Source of the DNA: Chlamydiales bacterium
Lineage (GTDB): Bacteria; Chlamydiota; Chlamydiia; Chlamydiales; JAAKFR01
NCBI GenBank assembly: GCA_022601635.1
Contig: JAJACG010000003.1
Coordinates: forward strand, 1-52,599
Reading direction: 5' to 3'
DNA: 52,599 nt
The notes beneath the pieces are model-generated. The model saw nothing but the letters and a program-made list of their open reading frames with translations, did no database searches and was not told the DNA's origin. Positions 7,074 through 15,752 of this stretch are shown here, in pieces. Position numbers and translations under genes: made by a program. The first letter of the stretch is position 1, and the number at the start of each line of letters is the position of its first letter.

Positions 7074-9917
7074 ATGGTTACGGAACTAGTCACAAAAGAG
7101 CTGCTTGGGCCAAAAGAACATGCGGTATTGGAGCGTGTGCAGTCGCTTGTACGCCAGTGGCCGGACCCCGCCTTCTATCCTGAATCTCTCTTGGCGCTCT
7201 TGCGCTACCCGCCTCAGTTCAAAAAGGTGCGTAGTGCAGCTCACCTGGCGCGGATGATCATCGCCGACTATTTCTATACGAGGCGCCTGACCAAAGCGGT
7301 CAATAGGCAGCCTAACCAACGTCATCTCTTTGTTAAGCTTTTGCGTACCAAGTTGGAATTTCCTTTTGGGAGCAAGCCAGTTCTGGGTGTTTTGGTAACA
7401 TTTAATTTGATGAGACAGCGGGAGGTCTTTGAGGAGCAGCATATGATTGAGGCGATTCGTCGCTTTGTGCCGAGCGCTCAGCCGATCCGTAACTCCTTCT
7501 TGGAGCATGGGGGTAGGCAGGAAGGGGTTGTCTCTGTCTATGTGGAGATTGAGAAGGAGAATGGTTTTTCTCTTGCCCAGATCAATCTGTTACAGGAGAA
7601 GTTGCCGGCAGAGTTTAAGGGCTGCATTGAGCAGCTGGTTCCGGTTACGTTTATGCGTCGTAATGAGGAGGAGGTTTACCGCAACATTTTGGCTCTAAGA
7701 GACCAACTTAAATCAGTAGCAGACATTCCTCAGGCAACGATCACCTTTGAGGAGCAGACGCAGTTTGATCTCTTTTTCACTGTTGTGGTGCTTCGTCTTG
7801 TCAAGAGGGGGGATCCGTCGATCAAGACGCTTTTTGGTGAGGCCAACCCCGATATGCTCTACATTCCTGACCGCGTTGATGAGGTGGGGCGTTTTCGCAA
7901 GCAGCATATTAAGGAGGCGACGGTCTTTAGGTTGCAGCTTCCCAAGAGTCAGTTTTTGCGCAAAGATCGTTCTGTCAATCTCTACACGGCGCGCAAGAAG
8001 GTGGTGGACAGATTGAGCCGCGCTCTTGGCTCTGTGCGTGACTTCAATGGTGGCTTGATTTTGAAGCAAAATGAGCGACTTGATGATTTTTTGACTCTGA
8101 TGCCCAAATTTTATGATGAATTTTTATTGGAGAATTTTTTCTATTCGATCACACCGATTGCGATGCAGAGTATTTTGTCTGCTGCTCTGGTTAAGGAGTG
8201 GTTCTTGGCTTTTGCTGATTTGATGGATCAGGAGCTTGAGAGTCCCTATCTTTTCATTACGCGCAGATGTGATGAGGCGCTTTTGGTCATTGTGCGTGCA
8301 CAGGAGGAGCAGCTGCGTTCGGAGTTGATGGCGGGGATCAATCTGTTGGAGATTCCCTCTCTTGAGCTCGCGTCATCGGAGATCAAGATGAATGGATCGT
8401 TCTGTTTTGGTTTTCTCTATCGCCCTTCGCAGTTTGGCAATGAGAGCGCTTTTATTACAAAGATTGAGGAGGTTTTGGAGCAGTGGAGTCTGCGCCAAAG
8501 ACCGCAAGCTGTACTGCGCATGGCTCTGATGGAGAATGATCCCACTTTGGATCCTCGTCTTTGCACCTCTGACCGCTCCTATATCGTGATCAAAATGCTC
8601 TTTGAGGGATTGACGCGCATTGGGAGGGATGGGCATCCACAGATGGCGATGGCGCAGAGCTATGATGTCTCTCCTGACTTCTTGCGCTATACCTTTCACT
8701 TGCGAGAGGCTCGATGGTCTAATGGCACCATGGTGACAGCGCATGATTTTGCCTATTCTTGGAAGAAGGCGATCGCTCTTGCCTCTGCATCAGATCTACT
8801 CTTTTTGATCAAAAATGCTAAAAAGGCGCGCAACAGACTTGTTTCAATCGATGAGGTGGGTATTGAGGTGCTCGATGAGCGCACGCTTGTGGTGGAATTA
8901 GAAAGAGAGACACCGCACTTCTTGGAAGTGACGGCGCATTGGAGCTACAGCTTGATCAACCGCGCGATCGATCAGAAGTATCCGGGCTGGGCGCACCAGG
9001 CGGGTGAGAGCTATGTCTCTAATGGGCCCTTCCGTCTCATAGAGTGGAAACACAATCGAGAGATTGTTGTAGAGAAAAATCCGCTCTACTGGGATGCCGA
9101 TGCAGTCAACCTCAACCGGATTGAGGTGGCGCTTTTAGGCTCGTCGCAAGATGAAGTGCGGATGGTCAAAAGTGGTGAGCTAGATATTGTGGGCAGGCCG
9201 ATGGGTCTCTTCCCAAAGGGGGCGCTGCAGCCGATTGAGGGGATGCGGCGTGTGGAGTATCCTCTTGAGGGCTGTTACTGTATTCAGTTCAATACAAACA
9301 GTTTCCCTTTCAATCATCAAAAACTGCGTCAAGCGTTTGCCTATGCGATCGACCGCGATGCATTGGCGAAGATGATGCCGCATGAGTTTGCCAAGCCAAG
9401 CTTTGATGTGATTGAAAAGGCGACATTTCCGGAGTTAGATCTCTCCAAGGCGCGAGCGCTTTTCCGTGAGGGGTTGGGTGAGATTGGGTTTGTGCGTTCG
9501 GACTTTCCAAAGCTGACCTATCTCTACTGCAGTGGTAGCCACCGCGAAGCTTTCTTGCGTGCGCTTTGTGAGCAGTGGCGTGAGGCGTTTGGGATTAAGA
9601 TTCATCTACAGCGTGTTGATTGGAAAAAGCATGGTAAGTTGCTTAGGGCGGGTCATTTTCAATTTTCTGGGATTGAGCTGAAGGCGCTTTGGAGTGACAA
9701 GCGTCATGTCCTTGAGTCGATCGACTTTGGTGATCCAGGTTTTGTTGAGGCGCTCTCGCACAATGAGTTGGAAAAAGCGGAGCAGCTTTTGGTTGACCAG
9801 ATGCCACTCATTCCACTCTACAAGTTGCAGGGCAACTATTTGAAGAGGGAGACGCTACATGGCGAGTGTGCGAGCCAATATTTTGGCATCGACTTCAAGT
9901 GGTCTTATATTTCTTAA
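7074..9917 (+). CDS. fusion of an unrecognised N-terminal region with a peptide-binding (SBP_bac_5) domain
   Basis: About 947 residues. The C-terminal half, starting near LRMALMENDPTLDPRL, is a family 5 extracellular solute-binding domain like OppA: the segment LFEGLTRIGRDG, the ANGT-like SNGTMVTAHDFAYSWKKA, and VSNGPFRLIEW are all visible. The first roughly 470 residues match no family I recognise. There is no signal peptide or lipobox, which is odd for a binding protein and suggests a cytosolic sensor or carrier. I use the ATG at 7074 because GGAG lies 5 nt upstream; the ATG at 7047 has no ribosome-binding site. No permease or ATPase genes adjoin it. Confidence 0.75.
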   Translation: MVTELVTKELLGPKEHAVLERVQSLVRQWPDPAFYPESLLALLRYPPQFKKVRSAAHLARMIIADYFYTRRLTKAVNRQPNQRHLFVKLLRTKLEFPFGSKPVLGVLVTFNLMRQREVFEEQHMIEAIRRFVPSAQPIRNSFLEHGGRQEGVVSVYVEIEKENGFSLAQINLLQEKLPAEFKGCIEQLVPVTFMRRNEEEVYRNILALRDQLKSVADIPQATITFEEQTQFDLFFTVVVLRLVKRGDPSIKTLFGEANPDMLYIPDRVDEVGRFRKQHIKEATVFRLQLPKSQFLRKDRSVNLYTARKKVVDRLSRALGSVRDFNGGLILKQNERLDDFLTLMPKFYDEFLLENFFYSITPIAMQSILSAALVKEWFLAFADLMDQELESPYLFITRRCDEALLVIVRAQEEQLRSELMAGINLLEIPSLELASSEIKMNGSFCFGFLYRPSQFGNESAFITKIEEVLEQWSLRQRPQAVLRMALMENDPTLDPRLCTSDRSYIVIKMLFEGLTRIGRDGHPQMAMAQSYDVSPDFLRYTFHLREARWSNGTMVTAHDFAYSWKKAIALASASDLLFLIKNAKKARNRLVSIDEVGIEVLDERTLVVELERETPHFLEVTAHWSYSLINRAIDQKYPGWAHQAGESYVSNGPFRLIEWKHNREIVVEKNPLYWDADAVNLNRIEVALLGSSQDEVRMVKSGELDIVGRPMGLFPKGALQPIEGMRRVEYPLEGCYCIQFNTNSFPFNHQKLRQAFAYAIDRDALAKMMPHEFAKPSFDVIEKATFPELDLSKARALFREGLGEIGFVRSDFPKLTYLYCSGSHREAFLRALCEQWREAFGIKIHLQRVDWKKHGKLLRAGHFQFSGIELKALWSDKRHVLESIDFGDPGFVEALSHNELEKAEQLLVDQMPLIPLYKLQGNYLKRETLHGECASQYFGIDFKWSYIS

Positions 9918-10082
9918 AGGAGACACTGAACAACTCTCTTTTCAGATCTTTTGTCAATCTTTCTATCGAGGTATCGTTCTTGCCTCGACTAACCCGCAGG
10001 GGGTTAGATGTTCGACTCCAAACCTCCCCTCGATAGAAATCTTGCCAAAATCTCTGGCAGGGTACTTATTCAGTATCTCCTT
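9917..10082. repeat. nested-hairpin repeat, copy 1
   Basis: 166 bp bounded by imperfect 17-bp inverted repeats (AAGGAGACACTGAACAA at 9917-9933; its partner at 10066-10082 matches 15 of 17). Inside is a 12-bp stem (TTTCTATCGAGG with CCTCGATAGAAA), and inside that a 7-bp hairpin CTAACCC-loop-GGGTTAG. It begins within the stop codon of the upstream gene. Related copies lie at 26753-27100 and 40247-40409. Confidence 0.85.
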
Positions 10083-10137
10083 AGCAGGGTTGCTACTAAA
10101 AGCCTAAATTGCTACCCCTACCTCAAAGGAGAGTTGT

Positions 10138-10998
10138 ATGAAAATATGTTTTATTGGCTTGGGTAAGATGGGATCTGCAATCGTTAGGCGGCTCCTGGAG
10201 CAGGGCATATCCCCAACTGTCTACAACCGAACCGCCTCAAAAGCGGATCCTCTAGTCGAACTTGGGGCGATAAGAGCAGAGTCTATTGCCTCTGCTGTGA
10301 AAGATGCCGATCTTATTTTTACCTCTCTTCTGAATGACAAAGCAACTTTGGAAGTGAGCGAGCAGGTTATCCCACATATGAAGAAAGAGGCTATTGCTGT
10401 CGGGCTCTCTACGATTTTACCCGCAACCTCAGACACTCTTTGCGACAAACACAATGGAAACTTTGTTGCTGCAACAGTATTGGGAGTGCCCCACGTAGCA
10501 TTGGCAGGAGAGCTGACAACCTTCTGCTGCGGGGATGAAAAGCTTGCGAAACGGGTGGAAGAGAGTCTCAAAATCTTTTCTAAAAAAGTGATCTATTTGG
10601 GCCCCAATATTCGAGCTGCCAATGTGATGAAGATCTGTATGAACTACAGTCTCATCACAGCAATTGAGCTGATCAGTGAACTCTATGTCTTTGCGGAGAA
10701 GAGTGGGCTAGATCGCGAGGTTGTCTCTCTTGGGTTGCATGAGGTGTATGGTCATCCTGCTTTCAAACTCTATGTGGACAAGATCGGTGCGCGCGATTTT
10801 GATGATGTCAACTTTGATGTGATAGGGGGAAATAAAGACACCCATCTCTTTCAGGAGGCTTTTGCGGATGTTGGAGTCTCCCCCGAAATCGGAAACATTG
10901 TGAGATCTCGCTTCATCGCAGCACTTTCAAAGGGGATGGAAAAAAAGGATTGGAGCTCGATCTACGAGATCATCCGCAGTGAGGCTGGACTCTCTTGA
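10138..10998 (+). CDS. NAD(P)-dependent beta-hydroxyacid dehydrogenase family protein
   Basis: 286 residues. The N-terminal Rossmann fold opens with IGLGKMGSAIV and is followed by YNRTASKA, as in 6-phosphogluconate/3-hydroxyisobutyrate dehydrogenase relatives. The catalytic lysine region appears as NVMKICMNY. The all-helical C-terminal domain is present, so the gene is full length. An AAAGGAGAG ribosome-binding site precedes the ATG. The substrate is not evident; relatives include glyoxylate/succinic semialdehyde reductases. The 3' end overlaps the convergent ribE gene by 29 bp. Confidence 0.85.
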   Translation: MKICFIGLGKMGSAIVRRLLEQGISPTVYNRTASKADPLVELGAIRAESIASAVKDADLIFTSLLNDKATLEVSEQVIPHMKKEAIAVGLSTILPATSDTLCDKHNGNFVAATVLGVPHVALAGELTTFCCGDEKLAKRVEESLKIFSKKVIYLGPNIRAANVMKICMNYSLITAIELISELYVFAEKSGLDREVVSLGLHEVYGHPAFKLYVDKIGARDFDDVNFDVIGGNKDTHLFQEAFADVGVSPEIGNIVRSRFIAALSKGMEKKDWSSIYEIIRSEAGLS

Positions 10999-11536
10999 TG
11001 GTCTCAACACAGGTGACGGTTGAGGCATCATATTCAATATTGACCAGCTCCCCCTCTTTTTTCTGAAACCACCTCAATGTCTCAGGAATCAGATGCACTG
11101 TAAAAGATGTCGGTGAGCAAGAAGCCACAGTAAGGCTCATTCCATCCACCGCAACAAATCCCTTTTCAAAGAGATACTCACCTCTTGTGATCTCGATCGT
11201 ATAGATGTTGCCCTCAACTTTAGCAATGCACCCCTTTTCCATCACATGGCCAGAAAGAAGATGGCCGCCAATCTCATCACCAATCTTGGCAGAACGCTCT
11301 ATATTGACACTCTCTCCAACTGCCAGATCAGCAATTGTGGTGCGCTCAAGAGTTTCCCCAATCGCCTCAAAAAAAACGGCACCATCTGTCGAAACCACAG
11401 TTTGACAGACACCATCAACCGCTACACTGTCTCCAACTTGAAGATCCTCATGCTCAAAGTCTACCCCATACAGCAGCACATCTTTTTTTTCGATAAATGT
11501 AACGCGGCCCTTCTGGCGCACAATTCCAGTAAACAT
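10970..11536 (-). CDS. ribE: riboflavin synthase, alpha chain
   Basis: Makes riboflavin from two 6,7-dimethyl-8-ribityllumazine molecules. The protein starts MFTGIV and has the typical two lumazine-binding barrels (SVAVDGVCQTV in the first, GFVAVDGMSLTV in the second). At 188 residues it is slightly short of the usual 200-215. In Chlamydia the gene (called ribC, CT405 as I recall) also sits beside nrdR, dksA and lspA, which are found just downstream here. No FMN riboswitch is visible upstream. Confidence 0.93.
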   Translation of the reverse strand: MFTGIVRQKGRVTFIEKKDVLLYGVDFEHEDLQVGDSVAVDGVCQTVVSTDGAVFFEAIGETLERTTIADLAVGESVNIERSAKIGDEIGGHLLSGHVMEKGCIAKVEGNIYTIEITRGEYLFEKGFVAVDGMSLTVASCSPTSFTVHLIPETLRWFQKKEGELVNIEYDASTVTCVETIKRVQPHCG

Positions 11537-11554
11537 CGAGAAAATTATAGAACT

Positions 11555-12583
11555 TTACGCTCTATTGCGCAAGTGGCGCCAGAGCGTGATAGCCAGCGTA
11601 ATCAGTGTGAGCGGCAGTAAGAAAAATAAGAAGGCTGACTCAAAAAGCGGTAGGAGTCCTACGTTGGTGGTTTGCAACATGATATAGGTGATATAAAAGA
11701 GGTAGTAAAAAATAAAAAGCGCACCCTCCCAGCGCGCAATACGGTGGCCCGTCAGAGCGATTGGAAGCGCCGCAACCGCTGTTGCCACCATCACAGGAAA
11801 ATCAAAGAGATTGGCTGATGAGGAGACCTCAATAGGACGCACCAAAGCTGAGATCCCCCCTACGGCAAAAATGTTGAAAATGTTGCTGCCAATCAAAGCG
11901 CCCAGAGCCATCTCCGGCTCCCGCTTGGCCAAGCAGGCAATCGTGGTGAAAAGCTCAGGCAAAGAGGTGCCAATTGCTACCATTGTCAAACTCAAGAAAA
12001 GAGGGGAAAAGCCCCACGCAATGGCGAGCGACTCAAGCCCTGTCAAAAGACGATCTGATCCAAAGGAGAGCAGCAAGAGACCCAATACTAGATTGAATAT
12101 AAAGAGAGGCCACGGACCCTCAACTGGCTCTGAAGATATGACCTCATCATCTTTGAGCATGCGGAAGGCGAAGAAGATATAAAGCAGAATGCCGATAAAA
12201 AGCAGCGCTCCCTCTGGTCTTGAAATCACTCCAAAAGTGGAAAAAGCCCAAAAAAGACCAGAGGCAAAGATCATGATCGGCACATCCCAGATCAAAAGAC
12301 GCCTCTTCACAACAACGGGGCAGACAAGAGCCACAAGGCCCAATACAAAGAGTAAATTGAAAATATTGCTTCCCAAGATGTTTCCAATCACAACCTCTGA
12401 TTCACCTCGCCAAGAGGCCAAGGAGCAAAGAGCGATTTCAGGACTAGAGGTGCCAAAGGCAACAATAGTCAAACCGATGATCAGTGGAGAGAGCCCAAAG
12501 CGCTGACCAATACCTGAAGCTCCAGATACAAGCAGCTTAGCTCCTACAATCAGAAGAATTAAACCGACACAAAATGCAATCAT
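11555..12583 (-). CDS. calcium/sodium antiporter, CaCA family (YrbG-like)
   Basis: A 342-residue inner-membrane protein with two homologous halves, each carrying the alpha-repeat signature of cation/Ca2+ exchangers: IVAFGTSSPEI in the first and MVAIGTSLPELF in the second, each followed by GxxxGSNIFN. About ten membrane helices are apparent. It probably exchanges Ca2+ for Na+ or K+. It lies 18 bp upstream of ribE on the same strand and may share its transcript. It is divergent from nrdR. Confidence 0.9.
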   Translation of the reverse strand: MIAFCVGLILLIVGAKLLVSGASGIGQRFGLSPLIIGLTIVAFGTSSPEIALCSLASWRGESEVVIGNILGSNIFNLLFVLGLVALVCPVVVKRRLLIWDVPIMIFASGLFWAFSTFGVISRPEGALLFIGILLYIFFAFRMLKDDEVISSEPVEGPWPLFIFNLVLGLLLLSFGSDRLLTGLESLAIAWGFSPLFLSLTMVAIGTSLPELFTTIACLAKREPEMALGALIGSNIFNIFAVGGISALVRPIEVSSSANLFDFPVMVATAVAALPIALTGHRIARWEGALFIFYYLFYITYIMLQTTNVGLLPLFESAFLFFLLPLTLITLAITLWRHLRNRA

Positions 12584-12651
12584 CGATTTCCCTTTTGCAA
12601 AATAGTTGATTTCCTTATAGTCCGTCTTCCATTTAAAAATGAAGGTATGAA

Positions 12652-13128
12652 GTGAAGTGTCCCTACTGCGGTAGCTCTGAGTTGAAGGTGACCGATTCGC
12701 GCAATGCTGTCGATGCTAACGCCATTCGAAGACGACGAGAGTGTCTCGACTGCAGCCGCCGCTTCACAACCTTCGAAATGGTAGAACTCACCATTCAGGT
12801 CAAAAAACGAGATGGCGTCTACCAAGACTTCCAAGAACCAAAACTTATTCAAGGTCTTGAAGCAGCATGTCGCCACACTTCGGTCAGTCTCGAACAGGTC
12901 AAAATGATTGCCTCTAAGGTAACTAGTGAGCTGATGGGGATGCCCACAAGAGAGATCTCTTCAAAAGAAATTGGGGAGATTGTAATGAAATATTTGAAAA
13001 GTATGGATACGATTGCGTATATCCGATTTGCATGCGTCTATAGGCGTTTTAAGGATATTGGTGAGCTAATGGAAGCAATCCATTCAGTGACACCAAAAGG
13101 AGAGAAAGATGTCGTTGAAAAATTCTGA
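12652..13128 (+). CDS. nrdR: transcriptional repressor NrdR
   Basis: Represses ribonucleotide reductase genes in response to ATP/dATP. The 158-residue protein has the zinc ribbon (MKCPYCG...RRECLDCSRRF) followed by an ATP-cone domain. The start is a GTG at 12652, fixed by homology with the universal MKCP beginning. The family length is 150-160. It overlaps the DksA-like gene by 20 bp. In Chlamydia it is annotated ybaD (CT406, as I recall). Confidence 0.95.
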   Translation: MKCPYCGSSELKVTDSRNAVDANAIRRRRECLDCSRRFTTFEMVELTIQVKKRDGVYQDFQEPKLIQGLEAACRHTSVSLEQVKMIASKVTSELMGMPTREISSKEIGEIVMKYLKSMDTIAYIRFACVYRRFKDIGELMEAIHSVTPKGEKDVVEKF

Positions 13129-13480
13129 AATTGAAAAGTTTAAAGATCAACTTCTCATGTTAAAGGGGCAGTTGACACATACGCTGGAGGGAACCTCTGA
13201 GGAGGTGAAGAAGCCGGATGAGGCTACAGGCTATTCACAGCACCAGGCAGATCAGGGGACTGATGACTTTGATCGTCGCGTGAGTCTTGAGCTGACTTCC
13301 AATGATTGTGAGATCATGAGACAGATTGACCGCGCCTTGGAGAAGATTGAAGAGGGCAACTATGGGATCTGCGATATTTCGGGTGATGAGATTCCAGTCA
13401 AGCGTCTAGAAGCAGTTCCATATGCGACGATGACTGTGCAGGCTCAAGAGCAGTTTGAAAAAGGAATGCTAAGCGAATAA
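13109..13480 (+). CDS. DksA/TraR-family protein lacking most zinc-finger cysteines
   Basis: A 123-residue RNA-polymerase-binding-type protein. A coiled-coil region with the conserved acidic tip (GTDDFDRRVSLEL) is followed by the C-terminal finger region GNYGICDISGDEIP and RLEAVPYA. Canonical DksA has four zinc-binding cysteines there; only the first (GIC) remains, so this is a zinc-free variant as far as the sequence shows. A strong AAGGAGAG precedes the ATG, inside nrdR. The Chlamydia homologue would be CT407. A role in transcription control at secondary-channel level is inferred from the family. Confidence 0.85.
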   Translation: MSLKNSEIEKFKDQLLMLKGQLTHTLEGTSEEVKKPDEATGYSQHQADQGTDDFDRRVSLELTSNDCEIMRQIDRALEKIEEGNYGICDISGDEIPVKRLEAVPYATMTVQAQEQFEKGMLSE

Positions 13481-13492
13481 CAGCAGTTATGC

Positions 13493-13498
13493 TATTCT
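13493..13498 (+). promoter_or_regulatory. -10-like TATTCT of lspA, 7 nt before the start codon
   Basis: TATTCT ends at 13498 and the lspA ATG is at 13506. No Shine-Dalgarno sequence lies between, and no good -35 is seen. The spacing matches the similar sites before agcS, kdsD and two other genes. Confidence 0.25.
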
Positions 13499-13505
13499 AT
13501 TGGCT

Positions 13506-13994
13506 ATGAAGCGTGCTCTTTTTTTTATTTTTCTATTTGCTCTATTTTTGGCAGCAGATATTGCGAGTAAGTACTATGTACTGCATGAGCTTAGCACAAC
13601 AATTTTTAGCCATCCGCGCAATGCAGGCATCCCTGTTTTCGGTTTTTTTGGGATCGATCTATTTATAGGGCTTACCTTTAATAAGGGTGCTGCCTGGGGT
13701 CTTTTCGCCAATTTCAATACCCTTTTGGTGGCGGTTCGCATAGCGATTGCTATTCTTCTCTTTGTTTACATGCTGAAGCAGCGCAAATATATTTTGCCCA
13801 TTGTCATGATTTTGGCAGGAGCTGTAGGCAACATTTTGGACTTTTTTGTTTACGGCTATGTGATCGACTTCATCCACTTCAAGTTTTGGGGTCATAGCTT
13901 CCCCCTATTCAATATTGCAGATGCTCTGATCTCAATAGGTGTCTTACTGCTCTTTATCAATCTTTACCTCCATAAGAAGGATGCGCGCATCTAA
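13506..13994 (+). CDS. lspA: lipoprotein signal peptidase (SPase II)
   Basis: Cleaves signal peptides of prolipoproteins in the inner membrane. Four membrane helices are visible. The catalytic aspartates fall in GNILDFFVYGYVIDF and FNIADALI, and FNKGAAWG is the conserved F-N-x-G-x-A/S-[FW] segment. I use the ATG at 13506; a TTG two codons upstream is open. It follows the dksA-like gene as in Chlamydia (CT408). Confidence 0.94.
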   Translation: MKRALFFIFLFALFLAADIASKYYVLHELSTTIFSHPRNAGIPVFGFFGIDLFIGLTFNKGAAWGLFANFNTLLVAVRIAIAILLFVYMLKQRKYILPIVMILAGAVGNILDFFVYGYVIDFIHFKFWGHSFPLFNIADALISIGVLLLFINLYLHKKDARI

Positions 13995-14586
13995 ATATAT
14001 CAAGTTGCCACTTCTGCTCAATTTGGAGGAGATGGAAGATCTGCTCAAGGAGTTAGGTTCTTTTCACATTTTTGAAGTGGGCAAGGTTGTTGAGGATATA
14101 GAGCTTTCAAAAAGCCAGTTTTTGGAAAGATATAAGTGCTATTTGAGCAACTTGCAGGGGAGTCATCCCTTCTCTCTCTGTATGACGACAACATTAGATG
14201 CTGTGGAGATCATCAAAGTTGATAGTAGAGCTCTTGTGAAGCCAAAACTGCCGGTGGTCCAGCTACAGCCTGGCCGACTTCGCTATAGCAAAGAGAGTGG
14301 TGATTTTCAAATTGGCACCTTTGGTGAGGGGATTAGCTGGGGGATTCAATTCTCTTACCCCTTCCTGTTTCAAAATGATGGGGGAGAGATCTTTAAGGTG
14401 GATCGAGGTTTTCCCAATACAGAACTCTTTTTGAGTCTGCAGCGCTGGATGCGCAAGAAGACAAAGGCAACGCCCTTCCTTGTGGAGGGCAAGAGGATCA
14501 ACGTCCCTGTGCGGTTAGGAAAGAACTCTTTTGAGTGGATCAATAGCCATCCTGATTTAGAGGAGGTGCGCGTTGATTGCGTCTAA
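13981..14586 (+). CDS. conserved hypothetical protein, function unknown
   Basis: About 201 residues if it begins at the ATG at 13981, which overlaps the end of lspA by 14 bp. AAGAAGG directly abuts that ATG, so the real start may be slightly downstream. I recognise no domain. The protein is soluble, mixed alpha/beta, with a C-terminal segment rich in aromatic and charged residues. It overlaps the next gene (pncC) by 14 bp, so it belongs to the lspA-to-SpoU run of overlapping genes and is probably a real, cotranscribed gene. Confidence 0.65.
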   Translation: MRASKYIKLPLLLNLEEMEDLLKELGSFHIFEVGKVVEDIELSKSQFLERYKCYLSNLQGSHPFSLCMTTTLDAVEIIKVDSRALVKPKLPVVQLQPGRLRYSKESGDFQIGTFGEGISWGIQFSYPFLFQNDGGEIFKVDRGFPNTELFLSLQRWMRKKTKATPFLVEGKRINVPVRLGKNSFEWINSHPDLEEVRVDCV

Positions 14587-15022
14587 GATTCAAGAGCTGA
14601 TGATCAAAGCAGGCAAAACGCTTGCCTGTGCTGAATCATGCACTGGTGGGCGTGTGTCAGCGACACTTGTCGAGCAGCCAGATTGCAGTGCCTACTTTTT
14701 GGGCTCTGTTGTGAGCTATGACAACCGAGTGAAACACTCTCTTTTGAAGGTGAAGCAGAAGCAGGTGGTGTCAGAGCTTGCAGCTTTGGAGATGGCTGAG
14801 GGGGTGAGAGCGCTTTTGGATGCTGATGTAGCTGTGGCAACAACGGGAGTTGCGGGGCCATCGGGTGAGCCGGTGGGCAAGGTCTGTTTTGCTATTGCCT
14901 TTGGCGATGAGACAGTTGCGTGGACAGATCATTTTGAGGGGACAAGGCTGCAGATCATTGAGCAGTCAACGAAAAGGATTTTGGAGAGGTTGTATGAGCT
15001 ATGCTCTGTTAGAGAGTGGTGA
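14573..15022 (+). CDS. pncC: nicotinamide-nucleotide amidase (CinA C-terminal domain protein)
   Basis: A stand-alone CinA C-terminal domain, 149 residues, which deamidates NMN to nicotinate mononucleotide. The signatures AESCTGGRVSATL, VVSYDNRVKHSLL and TTGVAGPSG are all intact. The start is a TTG at 14573, supported by AGGAGG 6 nt upstream; no ATG is available near the N-terminus. It overlaps genes on both sides, consistent with one operon. Confidence 0.9.
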   Translation: MIASKIQELMIKAGKTLACAESCTGGRVSATLVEQPDCSAYFLGSVVSYDNRVKHSLLKVKQKQVVSELAALEMAEGVRALLDADVAVATTGVAGPSGEPVGKVCFAIAFGDETVAWTDHFEGTRLQIIEQSTKRILERLYELCSVREW

Positions 15023-15752
15023 TGGGCGCAAATTGGAGCGTTTTGGAGATGTGGTGCTTGATCGCCCTGCTCCAACGGCGCTTTGGCGCAAGAGAGGGAA
15101 GTGGAAGTGCGATGCTGCCTTTGTGGGCAAGAGGTGGAAACTTTTCAAGGATATTCCTGCAAGTTGGCAGGTGGAGATTGAGGGGATCCGCTTTAAGTTA
15201 AAGCGGACAGACTTTGGCCACCTAGGCATCTTTCCTGAGCAGGCGGCTCAGTGGCGTTGGCTGCAAGAACATGGCAGGGGGCGCATCATGAATCTCTTCG
15301 CCTATTCTGGTGGCAGCACACTTGCCTGTCCAGGTGAGGTGACGCATCTTGATGCGGCTCGCGGCATGGTTGATTGGGCTAGAGAGAATGCGCTTCTGAA
15401 CAAGAGGGAGAATATTCGCTGGATCGTTGATGATGTGCGCAAGTTTGTGAAGCGTGAGCTGAAAAGAGGCGCCAAATATGATGGCATCATTTTGGATCCT
15501 CCCACCTTTGGTCGCGGCAAATCGATGGAAGTTTTTAAAATCGAAAAGGATTTAGTGCCTCTTTTGGACGCTTTTTTAGAATTTAAGCCCTCTTTTGTGC
15601 TGCTTTCTTGCCATACGCCAGGTTATACGCCGACTGTTTTGTCCAATTTGCTGCGTGAGCGTTTTGGCAAAAATATCACAGCTGGGGAGATGGTTCTTCC
15701 TGGCAAGGAGTATGATCTACCAAGTGGAGCATTTGCAAGATGGAGCCGATAA
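14994..15752 (+). CDS. SAM-dependent methyltransferase, RlmI/RlmK-like
   Basis: 252 residues. Class I methyltransferase features: the SAM-binding segment MNLFAYSGGSTL, the acidic motif THLDAARG, and the catalytic ILDPPTFGRG, close to the DPP motif of 23S rRNA cytosine-C5 methyltransferases of the RlmI type. The RlmI PUA domain is missing, so the substrate is uncertain. GGAGAGG lies 4 nt before the ATG at 14994, so the longer frame beginning at 14850 is discarded. In Chlamydia a homologue (CT404) also neighbours a SpoU gene. Confidence 0.87.
   Translation: MSYALLESGDGRKLERFGDVVLDRPAPTALWRKRGKWKCDAAFVGKRWKLFKDIPASWQVEIEGIRFKLKRTDFGHLGIFPEQAAQWRWLQEHGRGRIMNLFAYSGGSTLACPGEVTHLDAARGMVDWARENALLNKRENIRWIVDDVRKFVKRELKRGAKYDGIILDPPTFGRGKSMEVFKIEKDLVPLLDAFLEFKPSFVLLSCHTPGYTPTVLSNLLRERFGKNITAGEMVLPGKEYDLPSGAFARWSR

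Noticed and set aside
10082-10095. TAGCA-GGGT-TGCTA hairpin as terminator
   Set aside because: Five-bp stem with no T tract.
11537-11554. FMN riboswitch for ribE
   Set aside because: Only 17 bp separate ribE from the antiporter gene, and no RFN element is visible.
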